This document shows positions 1 to 5,119 of a stretch of 23,748 nucleotides of DNA, one piece after another; the stretch's first letter is position 1, and the number at the start of each line of letters is the position of its first letter. Source of the DNA: a virus. Location of the stretch: the IMG/VR virus record IMGVR_UViG_3300030098_003223, positions 1 to 23,748 of that record, one strand, 5' to 3'. The notes beneath the pieces were generated by a model that was not told where the DNA came from, did no database searches, and saw only the letters and a list, made by a program, of their open reading frames with translations. A program made the translations under genes and the position numbers.

Positions 1-1214
1 CAGAAGCTGAGTCCATCCTTACGCCGAAAGACGATTCTCGTATTATGTATCTCGGGACTCCTCAGACTACTTTTACTATTTATCGTAAGTTGGCAGAGCG
101 TTCGTATCGTCCCTTCGTTTGGCCAGCAAGATTCCCCCGCTCCCTTGCAAACTACGAAGGACTTATAGCTCCTCAACTTCAATCAGATATTGATAATGGT
201 GCTGAAAAATGGGAAGTAACAGATCCAGATAGATTTGATCATGATGACTTACTTGAAAGAGAAGCGTCCATGGGACGTTCAAACTTTATGCTCCAATTTA
301 TGTTGGATACCTCTCTCAGTGATGCAGAGAAGTTCCCACTTAAAATGGCTGACCTTATTGTTACTTCTGTTAATCCCTCTAAAGCTCCCGAGAACTGCAT
401 TTGGTGCTCAGACCCCTCAAATGTTATCAAAGACCTCCCCACAGTTGGTCTCCCAGGAGATTATTTTTACTCTCCAATGTCAATTGTTGGAGAATGGGAA
501 GATTACCCAGAAACAATATGCTCAGTTGACCCATCGGGTCGAGGCTCAGATGAAACGGCTGCAGCGTACATATCGCAACGAAACGGGATCCTCTACTTGC
601 ATGAAATGCGTGCATATAGGGACGGATATAGTGACACTACCCTGTTAGACATCCTTAGAGGTTGTAAGAAATTTAATGTTACTAAATTAGTTATTGAAAC
701 TAACTTTGGTGATGGTATAGTTTCTGAACTATTTAAAAAACATTTACAACAGACTAAACAAGCTATAGATGTAGAAGAGGTAAGAGCTAATGTTAGGAAA
801 GAAGATAGGATTATTGATTCTCTTGAACCTGTACTCAATCAGCATCGCTTGGTTGTGGACAGAAGAGTTATCGAATGGGACTATCACTCGAATAAAGATG
901 AAGCTCCCGAACTCCGTCTCATGTACATGCTATTCTACCAGATGTCCCGTATGTGTCGTGAGAAAGGTGCCGTCAGACATGATGATAGATTAGACGCCCT
1001 TGCTCAAGGTGTAAAGTATTATACAGATGCTATGGGTATCTCAGCTCAAGAAGCGATCAAAGATCGTAAACGAGATGAGTGGAAAGATATGATGGATACT
1101 TGGATGGATGACCCTCAATCTATAGCTAATCATATGGTTTTAGGTATGGACTTAGAACAAAGAAAAAAAGCTAGAGGTAAGGCTGGTAAAAAACCACTCC
1201 CTACCTGGGTTTAG
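1..1214 (+). CDS. Terminase large subunit, C-terminal part (5' end outside window)
   Basis: This is the DNA-packaging motor and nuclease that fills the procapsid, homologous to T7 gp19. The open frame runs in from the left edge (first whole codon at base 3), so the ATPase Walker motifs lie outside the window. The first visible residues include a LGTPQT stretch, which is the ATPase coupling region in T7-like terminases. The nuclease domain follows: an acidic strand SVDPSGRGSDE, then VIETNFGDG, and a late RHDDRLDALA, which carry the metal-binding acids of the RNase H-like fold. The C-terminus is Lys-rich. In T7-like phages this gene lies near the right end of the linear genome, which matters for reading the region that follows. 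Family assignment is secure. Confidence 0.93.
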   Translation, partial: EAESILTPKDDSRIMYLGTPQTTFTIYRKLAERSYRPFVWPARFPRSLANYEGLIAPQLQSDIDNGAEKWEVTDPDRFDHDDLLEREASMGRSNFMLQFMLDTSLSDAEKFPLKMADLIVTSVNPSKAPENCIWCSDPSNVIKDLPTVGLPGDYFYSPMSIVGEWEDYPETICSVDPSGRGSDETAAAYISQRNGILYLHEMRAYRDGYSDTTLLDILRGCKKFNVTKLVIETNFGDGIVSELFKKHLQQTKQAIDVEEVRANVRKEDRIIDSLEPVLNQHRLVVDRRVIEWDYHSNKDEAPELRLMYMLFYQMSRMCREKGAVRHDDRLDALAQGVKYYTDAMGISAQEAIKDRKRDEWKDMMDTWMDDPQSIANHMVLGMDLEQRKKARGKAGKKPLPTWV

Positions 1215-1216
1215 CC

Positions 1217-1240
1217 TAATACGGTGTGTATACAGGGGAA
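1217..1240 (+). promoter_or_regulatory. T7-promoter-like element after the terminase gene
   Basis: The site reads TAATACGG, T, GTGTATACAGGGG. It shares TAATACG, a TATA core and a run of G with the T7 RNA polymerase promoter. It lies three bases after the terminase stop codon, the position of the phi-OR promoter region in T7. A copy differing at one base in the first 21 lies at 7119. It contains the 8-base palindrome TGTATACA. I infer a phage-polymerase promoter; the sequence alone does not prove activity. Confidence 0.5.
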
Positions 1241-1265
1241 GGGAAGGGTGGACCCTGCCCCTTAT

Positions 1266-1310
1266 GAGGAAGTTGTCGTCTTTCAGACAACACTTCCTCT
1301 TATACTTATA
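1266..1310 (+). terminator. Long hairpin, terminator-like
   Basis: GAGGAAG at 1266-1272 pairs with CTTCCTC at 1293-1299. The stem continues as TTGTC with GACAA after a 2-base bulge, giving about 12 pairs with an 8-base loop. A T-rich tract follows (TTATACTTATATTACTTATTTT). It lies about 30 bases downstream of the promoter-like site, between the terminase and a small membrane protein. It could be a terminator or an RNA-processing hairpin. Confidence 0.5.
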
Positions 1311-1380
1311 TTACTTATTTTCCCTTAATGAACATACTTAATATACTTCTAACACCTACTTTAACATTAATAAACCATCC

Positions 1381-1557
1381 ATGACTGCACCCAAACAACA
1401 TAAACAACGTTACTATTATATATTCTGGAGTATTGCAACTTTAAGTGTTGTGTTAGGACAAATTAATATAATTAATACGTATAACCGCCTGTCTGATAAT
1501 TTAGAAACTATTGTAATTGAAAAAGCTAGAGAAAAAATTGATAAAGCTTCAAACTAA
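1381..1557 (+). CDS. Small single-pass membrane protein (58 aa)
   Basis: The protein starts with a basic, aromatic stretch (KQHKQRYYYIF), continues with one hydrophobic segment at about residues 13-32, and ends in a charged, probably helical tail (EKAREKIDKAS). This is the shape of a small inner-membrane protein with a short cytoplasmic N-terminus. It sits between the terminase and talC, where T7-like phages often keep small lysis or membrane genes, so a holin- or spanin-like role is possible but not shown. No convincing Shine-Dalgarno precedes the ATG. It has no diagnostic motif, and I do not recognise a named family. Confidence 0.6.
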   Translation: MTAPKQHKQRYYYIFWSIATLSVVLGQINIINTYNRLSDNLETIVIEKAREKIDKASN

Positions 1558-1607
1558 AGCACAAGAATGTGTATCTAGAAAAAAAGCAAAGAAGATCTTA
1601 AAAAAGT

Positions 1608-2261
1608 ATGAAACTATTTCTTGATACTGCTAAGGTTGACGATGTAGAACAAAGAATCTCTACTGACTTGATCTCTGGCATTACCACCAATCCCACCCTC
1701 ATCAAGAAGAGTGGAAAGTTCCCTGATGATGTTTATCATGAATTTAACAGGTTAGGGATTACAGATATTAGCATGGAAGTCGTAGGTGAATCCTGTGAAG
1801 AGTTATTTGAACGTGCTGTTCATTTAACTAAAGAATTCGGAGATATTGCTACTATTAAACTTCCGTGTACAGTTGAAGGTTTAAAGGCGTGTAAGCGTCT
1901 TGCAAACTTGAATATAAGAGTGAACGTTACTTTAGTGTTTAGCGTTTCCCAGGCGATCCTGGCAGCATTAGCAGGTGCTACATATGTTTCACCGTTTATT
2001 GGAAGGATAGATGATAATTCCTTTGATGGTTTAGATTTGATTAAGGATATTAGTAAGATTTATAAGAAGAATTACGCTAAAACTTATATATTAGCTGCTT
2101 CTATTAGAGATGTTCACTCTGTTGGCAAAGCATTTGAATATGGGGCAGATATATGTACAATTCCTCCCTCAGTATTTGATAAAATGTATAATCATGTGTT
2201 AACCTCAGCAGGATTGTGTCAGTTTAACGAAGACGCGTTAAATTTTGGCAAAAATGTCTGA
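1608..2261 (+). CDS. talC: Transaldolase-like protein TalC
   Basis: A 217-residue class I aldolase of the short transaldolase / fructose-6-phosphate aldolase type. Transaldolase moves a dihydroxyacetone unit between sugar phosphates in the pentose phosphate pathway. In cyanophages this gene is thought to pull carbon from the Calvin cycle into NADPH and ribose for dNTPs. Visible motifs are the N-terminal FLDTA strand, GITTNPTL at about 24-31, the Schiff-base lysine K84 in ATIKLP, and YVSPFIGRIDD at about 126-136. Length fits the short family, not the roughly 330-residue bacterial transaldolase. It lies downstream of the terminase, as in P-SSP7-type phages, and is the last gene before the presumed genome end. 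Confidence 0.93.
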   Translation: MKLFLDTAKVDDVEQRISTDLISGITTNPTLIKKSGKFPDDVYHEFNRLGITDISMEVVGESCEELFERAVHLTKEFGDIATIKLPCTVEGLKACKRLANLNIRVNVTLVFSVSQAILAALAGATYVSPFIGRIDDNSFDGLDLIKDISKIYKKNYAKTYILAASIRDVHSVGKAFEYGADICTIPPSVFDKMYNHVLTSAGLCQFNEDALNFGKNV

Positions 2262-2270
2262 AGGCATAGC

Positions 2271-2293
2271 TTATTGAGAACGATTCGCAATAA
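2271..2293. promoter_or_regulatory. Interrupted palindrome just after talC
   Basis: The half-sites are TTATTG-n-GAA and TTC-n-CAATAA around a 3-base centre, with 18 of 23 positions symmetric. It begins 9 bases after the talC stop. It could form a hairpin or be a protein-binding operator; its GAGAA...TTC core resembles a Fur-type box. No T tract follows, so a simple terminator is less likely. Confidence 0.35.
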
Positions 2294-2337
2294 CCCCCAT
2301 GTACCCCTCTTAATTGTTAAGAATTCGGAAGGATTAA

Positions 2338-2432
2338 CCCGCTCGTTGCTACGCAACTCGCTCAATCTGCGCCGCTAAGTAATGCATAGCACGTGCAATC
2401 CTGCGGACAAAGCGAGCGCGAAGCGCGAGCGG
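2338..2432. repeat. GC-rich island with nested inverted and mirror repeats
   Basis: CCGCTCG (2339-2345) is the inverse complement of CGAGCGG (2426-2432), which would close an 80-base loop. Inside, GTTGC (2345-2349) and GCAAC (2353-2357) form a small hairpin, and GAGCGCGAAGCGCGAG (about 2414-2429) is a perfect mirror repeat containing GCGC-GAA-GCGC. Base composition is sharply richer in G+C than the flanks. Confidence 0.6.
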
Positions 2433-2507
2433 ATTACATTAGCATTAGTTATACTTAGCATTGCATTAGTTAATGTATATTAATATGTGCACATCTGTAT
2501 GCTAACT

Positions 2508-2520
2508 ATCATTATTACAG
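2508..2520 (+). repeat. Direct repeat ATCATTATTACAG, copy 1
   Basis: The identical 13-mer recurs at 2774-2786. In both places TATG and AAC follow within a few bases, and a TATAAT-type box lies 38-51 bases downstream. The pairing with two promoters suggests a shared upstream element, but this is only inference. Confidence 0.45.
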
Positions 2521-2544
2521 TATGTAACGATCCAACCAGATCAC

Positions 2545-2576
2545 TTGATTTGTTCGCTGATCCGTGGTATTATAAT
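2545..2576 (+). promoter_or_regulatory. Host-type early promoter (TATAAT box)
   Basis: A perfect TATAAT lies at 2571-2576. The -35 side is weak: TTGATT at 2545 with a 20-base spacer, or TTTGTT at 2549 with 16. Transcription would start near 2583, about 20 bases before the first early gene at 2602. Confidence 0.45.
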
Positions 2577-2601
2577 AATGTACACAAGTTAAGGTATTAA
2601 A

Positions 2602-2766
2602 ATGTTATTAAACAGACAACAGTTAGCGATGAGTTTAAGTCAACTAACTAAAGATGATTACTCTTTGTTAAATGATATCATCGTTGAATATGTTGAAATG
2701 ATTGATGACACAACCTTCAACAGATTAGAAGATTATGTTAACGCTAACATCAATGAACTTATCTGA
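2602..2766 (+). CDS. Small early protein (54 aa), unknown
   Basis: First gene after the presumed left genome end. It is preceded by AAGG about 7 bases before the ATG and by a TATAAT box. The 54 residues are acidic, with a short basic N-terminus (LLNRQQ) followed by a predicted helical region (QLTKDDYSLLNDIIVEY). It has no recognisable motif. Position and promoter suggest an immediate-early product made by host RNA polymerase. I cannot name a function. Confidence 0.55.
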   Translation: MLLNRQQLAMSLSQLTKDDYSLLNDIIVEYVEMIDDTTFNRLEDYVNANINELI

Positions 2767-2773
2767 GGTTGTC

Positions 2774-2786
2774 ATCATTATTACAG
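2774..2786 (+). repeat. Direct repeat ATCATTATTACAG, copy 2
   Basis: Identical to 2508-2520 and placed 15 bases upstream of the -35 box of the next promoter. Confidence 0.45.
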
Positions 2787-2800
2787 AGTATGAACTGCAC

Positions 2801-2829
2801 TTGCAATCTTATGCAAACTCTGTTATAAT
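2801..2829 (+). promoter_or_regulatory. Strong host-type promoter
   Basis: TTGCAA at 2801-2806 and TATAAT at 2824-2829 are separated by exactly 17 bases, a near-ideal sigma70 arrangement. The expected start, near 2836, lies just before a tRNA-like minihelix and the small-gene cluster. This is the best host promoter I see in the window. Confidence 0.65.
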
Positions 2830-2858
2830 TAAAATATAAACAAAGCGGTTCAATTCTT

Positions 2859-2922
2859 AACTAGATTGGTATTAACTTGAGGTTCGATTCCTCTTCTAGT
2901 TCTTAACTCAATCACGAGTTAA
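2859..2922 (+). ncRNA. tRNA-like minihelix plus hairpin in an early leader
   Basis: AACTAGA (2859-2865) pairs with TCTAGTT (2895-2901), and GAGG-TTCGATT-CCTC (2879-2893) is a typical T-arm with a canonical T loop. Together they form an acceptor plus T-arm minihelix with only 12 bases where the D and anticodon arms should be. A second perfect hairpin, TTAACTC/GAGTTAA with a 6-base loop, follows at 2903-2922. The unit is bracketed by TTCTTAACT repeats at 2854 and 2900. It may be a tRNA remnant, a regulatory leader or part of an attachment site. Confidence 0.35.
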
Positions 2923-2939
2923 ATCACAGTCAACTTCTT

Positions 2940-3071
2940 ATGAACAACTCAATGAACTATTACGAATCATTAGTAAAAGAAATTGATCAGTTAAAGAGTC
3001 AAGGTAAGTTAGTTAAATTCACACAACTTCCTTCACAAATTAACACCAAACGTAAATCAGTTAAGTTCTAA
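2940..3071 (+). CDS. Small early protein (43 aa), unknown
   Basis: A short basic protein with Lys-rich ends (KRKSVKF at the C-terminus). It follows the strong promoter at 2801 and the minihelix leader. There is no Shine-Dalgarno; TCACAGTCAACTTCTT directly precedes the ATG. A second in-frame ATG lies at codon 5. Its small size makes it tentative, but spacing and leader style match its neighbours. No family recognised. Confidence 0.5.
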   Translation: MNNSMNYYESLVKEIDQLKSQGKLVKFTQLPSQINTKRKSVKF

Positions 3072-3106
3072 TTAATTACTTACTGTTCACTCACTATTTA
3101 ACAAAC

Positions 3107-3313
3107 ATGACTCAACAAGTTGTTCTTCATTGCAAACCTGAAATCCTTGAAAATAGGGAGTTACTTAACTCATCTGATTTATTGATTTCAAATGTTACTG
3201 ACTTAGGAGAGATTGACATCTATGTTAATGATTTAGATACCATAGATGATGAGGAGTTATGTTTAAACTACGGAATTAATTATGATCTAGTTAATTGTGT
3301 AGAATTAGCTTAA
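3107..3313 (+). CDS. Acidic early protein (68 aa), unknown
   Basis: Very acidic: 15 Asp/Glu against 2 Lys/Arg in 68 residues, with a dense patch YVNDLDTIDDEEL at about 39-51. It lacks a Shine-Dalgarno and is preceded by a TTCAC-rich leader (TGTTCACTCACTATTTAAC). Acidic early phage proteins often bind host nucleic-acid enzymes, but nothing here proves that. I do not recognise a family. Confidence 0.6.
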   Translation: MTQQVVLHCKPEILENRELLNSSDLLISNVTDLGEIDIYVNDLDTIDDEELCLNYGINYDLVNCVELA

Positions 3314-3329
3314 CTCTCCGATTCTTTCT

Positions 3330-3368
3330 TGATAACATTCACAGTCAAATCGGTTGTGTTTGTTATCA
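3330..3368 (+). promoter_or_regulatory. Leader hairpin that presents TCACAGTCAA
   Basis: TGATAACA (3330-3337) pairs perfectly with TGTTATCA (3361-3368). Inside, CACA (3340-3343) pairs with TGTG (3355-3358) across a TT/TT internal loop. The repeated word TCACAGTCAA (3339-3348) lies within this structure. It stands 47 bases before the next start codon with no T tract, so a leader structure is more likely than a terminator. Confidence 0.45.
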
Positions 3369-3414
3369 CGAAGGATTCATAAATTGAACACCTTCACTAT
3401 TCACCAATTCTATT

Positions 3415-3732
3415 ATGTTTAACATGTTTATTACAGTTCCAACTCGCACAAGTGCAGCAGTTAAAGAGTTACAAGTTGATGGTCTAAATGGTCAAGCAAT
3501 TGTAACATATAACAGCGGTGATGTTTATGCGTATGGTAATGTTTCAAAACGTGCAATCATCAATGTATTGTTTAACCCAGACATAAGTCTTGGTTTTTGG
3601 GTTAATAGAAACCTATTACAATCTGATCGCGCTGAAGTATTAAATGGTGATGAGTTTGACTATGCAAACTACACAACAACACCATACTTGAAAGAGTTAC
3701 AAACTGAGGTTAAATTACCTGCATTTGCTTAA
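3415..3732 (+). CDS. KTSC-domain-like early protein (105 aa)
   Basis: Residues about 14-68 resemble the KTSC fold: a strand GQAIVTYNSGDVYAYGNVS, a helix (KRAIINVLF), then SLGFWVNRNL, matching the family pattern of a beta hairpin with G-x-Y-x-Y-x-x-V and a later S-x-G-x-x-x-N. KTSC domains occur in small phage and bacterial proteins, and their role is not well known. A start at the second ATG (3424) is equally possible. There is no Shine-Dalgarno. It belongs to the small early cluster and is followed by a terminator-like hairpin and a tRNA. Confidence 0.6.
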   Translation: MFNMFITVPTRTSAAVKELQVDGLNGQAIVTYNSGDVYAYGNVSKRAIINVLFNPDISLGFWVNRNLLQSDRAEVLNGDEFDYANYTTTPYLKELQTEVKLPAFA

Positions 3733-3743
3733 CTCTAACTAAT

Positions 3744-3766
3744 AGTGTCTTAATTGACACTTTTCT
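3744..3766 (+). terminator. Short hairpin with T run before tRNA-Asp
   Basis: AGTGTC (3744-3749) pairs with GACACT (3756-3761) around a 6-base loop, followed by TTTCT. It lies between the KTSC-like gene and the tRNA, so it could end the upstream message or mark the tRNA 5' processing border. The stem is only 6 pairs. Confidence 0.5.
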
Positions 3767-3838
3767 GATCCTATAGTTTAACGGTTAGAATGTTACCTTG
3801 TCACGGTAATGATGAGAGTTCGATTCTCTCTAGGATCG
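3767..3838 (+). tRNA. tRNA-Asp (anticodon GTC)
   Basis: A full cloverleaf can be drawn. The acceptor GATCCTA pairs with TAGGATC. The D arm is GTTT with GAAT, allowing G-U pairs. The anticodon stem is TTACC/GGTAA with loop TTGTCAC, a 4-base variable loop follows, then a T arm GAGAG-TTCGATT-CTCTC and discriminator G. CCA is not encoded. It is cotranscribed with the early genes. Isolated tRNAs are uncommon in T7-like cyanophages. Confidence 0.9.
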
Positions 3839-3889
3839 TTAGATAGCAAGCAATTGTTATCTATTTGTTCACTAATTCACAGTCAATTC

Positions 3890-4240
3890 ATGTCACAAAC
3901 AATTGGTACTGCATTTGAATTAATTAAGGATCAATATGATCTTGACACATTGCGTGAGATTGCTCAACATGGTTGTGAATCAGGAGTAGCAACTTTCCAC
4001 ATCTATTATTCAGAAACTGTTTCATTCTTCGATAACTATGAGGATGAGATAATTGAATACATTGCTGATACTTTCGGTGATGAATTCAATGAAACAATTT
4101 GGAACAATAACCCATGTAATATCATTGGTTATAAGAATGAAACTGTGTGGACATTTGTTGAACTTGTTGCATTACAATTAGTTGAAGAGTATGAATCAAC
4201 AACGTGTGAAGAATTAAGTGAGGAGTTAGTAACAGCATGA
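3890..4240 (+). CDS. Acidic early protein (116 aa), DUF7222-like
   Basis: I chose the ATG at 3890 because an upstream in-frame start would begin inside the tRNA. The leader is TCACAGTCAATTC with no Shine-Dalgarno. The core HGCESGVATFHIYYSETVSFF followed by EDEI resembles a widespread phage protein of unknown function (DUF7222, by my recollection of its H-G-C-x-S-G and Y-Y-x-x-T-x-x-F pattern). It is strongly acidic: 25 Asp/Glu against 3 Lys/Arg. Size, charge and position recall the T7 anti-restriction protein Ocr (gp0.3), but there is no clear sequence similarity, so any DNA-mimic role is conjecture. Confidence 0.7.
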   Translation: MSQTIGTAFELIKDQYDLDTLREIAQHGCESGVATFHIYYSETVSFFDNYEDEIIEYIADTFGDEFNETIWNNNPCNIIGYKNETVWTFVELVALQLVEEYESTTCEELSEELVTA

Positions 4241-4314
4241 CGACATTAATTGTTATCTTTTGTTTAACTGTCCTCCTTTACATCTTCCTTAAAAACATTC
4301 ATGACAACTACTAA
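4237..4314 (+). CDS. Membrane microprotein (25 aa) in a gene overlap
   Basis: The start overlaps the previous stop (ATGA) and the end overlaps the next gene by 14 bases. The product is almost entirely one hydrophobic helix (LIVIFCLTVLLYIFL) with a short polar tail (KNIHDNY). GAGGAG at 4221-4226 lies 10 bases before the start, so translational coupling is plausible. Tiny single-helix proteins can be holin-like or bind membrane complexes; no function can be given. Confidence 0.4.
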   Translation: MTTLIVIFCLTVLLYIFLKNIHDNY

Positions 4315-4531
4315 ATTCTTCTCAATGAATAACACTAAAGCAGAATTATTAGCTGAGGTTAAAAGACTTCACAATGATATTCTAGCTGAAGAGTTAAAAG
4401 AACCAACAGGATTACAAATGATTAGTGATGGTTCAGTGAAAGTATTTAACACCGTTAAGTATGAACTACCATTACTAGTTAAAGATGTAAAGAATGCTGG
4501 TTCAAGTTTGAAGAAGTTATTGACTTTTTGA
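4301..4531 (+). CDS. Small early protein (76 aa), unknown
   Basis: The N-terminal half is a probable helix (KAELLAEVKRLHNDILAEEL), and the C-terminus is Lys-rich and hydrophobic (SSLKKLLTF). No enzymatic motif is visible. The leader is TTAAAAACATTC with no Shine-Dalgarno. A terminator-like hairpin follows directly. It resembles the small uncharacterised proteins common in cyanophage early regions, but I cannot assign a family. Confidence 0.6.
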   Translation: MTTTKFFSMNNTKAELLAEVKRLHNDILAEELKEPTGLQMISDGSVKVFNTVKYELPLLVKDVKNAGSSLKKLLTF

Positions 4532-4543
4532 TTCTCTCACTTT

Positions 4544-4567
4544 ACCATCTATTGTAGATGGTTTTCT
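4544..4567 (+). terminator. Rho-independent-type terminator
   Basis: ACCATCTA (4544-4551) and TAGATGGT (4555-4562) form a perfect 8-pair stem with a 3-base loop, followed directly by TTTCT. It lies just after the gene ending at 4531. Confidence 0.6.
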
Positions 4568-4616
4568 GAGGGATTCTTCCCTTTAAATGTACTTTATTCA
4601 CAGTCAGTTCTTAACT

Positions 4617-4916
4617 ATGAGTCACCACAATCAACCTGAATACTTTACATTAGTATCGATATGTTCATTTGATGGTACACCAACTGTCATAGGAATCTTT
4701 GAAGATATTGATGCTGTAATGTATAGATTAAAGAGATTTCATTCATCATGCGGTGATGAATACCGTATCGAATGTTTTCATCTAAGCACAGCAGATAAAG
4801 AATCAAAAGAATATAATGATTTAATAGTTTCTAGACGAAAGCATCAACAAGAGCAGCAAATGCTTAAGGAAGTATATACTGCGGATGAAGAAAAAGAGGA
4901 GGTTAAAGTATCATGA
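4617..4916 (+). CDS. Small early protein (99 aa), unknown
   Basis: I chose the ATG at 4617; a longer in-frame start at 4587 would read through the repeated word TCACAGTCAG, which in neighbouring genes lies in the leader. The N-terminal part looks like an alpha/beta fold (EYFTLVSICSFDG, then IGIFEDIDAVMYRL). The C-terminal 40 residues are highly charged (RRKHQQEQQ, DEEKEEVKV). It overlaps the next gene as ATGA. Function unknown. Confidence 0.6.
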   Translation: MSHHNQPEYFTLVSICSFDGTPTVIGIFEDIDAVMYRLKRFHSSCGDEYRIECFHLSTADKESKEYNDLIVSRRKHQQEQQMLKEVYTADEEKEEVKVS

Positions 4917-5119
4917 GAGATAAAATAATCAAAGCATTATTATCACACGCTCAAGGAGATATACAAAAACATTTAGCAAATATAGAAATATATCTAACTA
5001 ATCCATCAGGTATTGGAGAACATTCTGATATCTTGGAATCAATTGAACATGAAATTAATCAAGTCGCTAAGTATCAAGATCAAATTGACGTTATTCAGAG
5101 GTATTTGAAACATGAATGA
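4913..5119 (+). CDS. Small early protein (68 aa), probably helical
   Basis: Unlike the earlier genes it has a good Shine-Dalgarno (GAGGAGG at 4896-4902, 10 bases from the ATG). The ATGA overlap with the upstream gene suggests coupling. The sequence is mostly amphipathic helix (KALLSHAQGDIQKHLANIEIYL, with a later helix ending IQRYLKHE). No motif recognised. Confidence 0.6.
   Translation: MRDKIIKALLSHAQGDIQKHLANIEIYLTNPSGIGEHSDILESIEHEINQVAKYQDQIDVIQRYLKHE

Larger units (their letters stand above)
2262..2601. other. Gene-free region, presumed genome-end junction
   Basis: No reading frame of note is present on either strand. From left to right it holds the palindrome at 2271-2293, a GC-rich hairpin island at 2338-2432, AT-rich repeats (CATTAG at 2437, 2443 and 2464; GCATTAGTTA at 2442 and 2463), a 13-base direct repeat copy at 2508, and a host-type promoter near 2571. 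Right-end genes (terminase, talC) stop before it and left-end early genes start after it, so the direct terminal repeat of the virion DNA would be expected here. Its borders cannot be seen because only one copy is present. Confidence 0.55.

Noticed and set aside
2437-2472. CATTAG repeats considered as a CRISPR-like array.
   Set aside because: Repeats are 6-10 bases with no regular spacers; at most iterons.
3809-3889. Upstream extension of the DUF7222-like gene into the tRNA-Asp.
   Set aside because: It would translate half of a tRNA gene; the ATG at 3890 matches the leader pattern of the neighbours.
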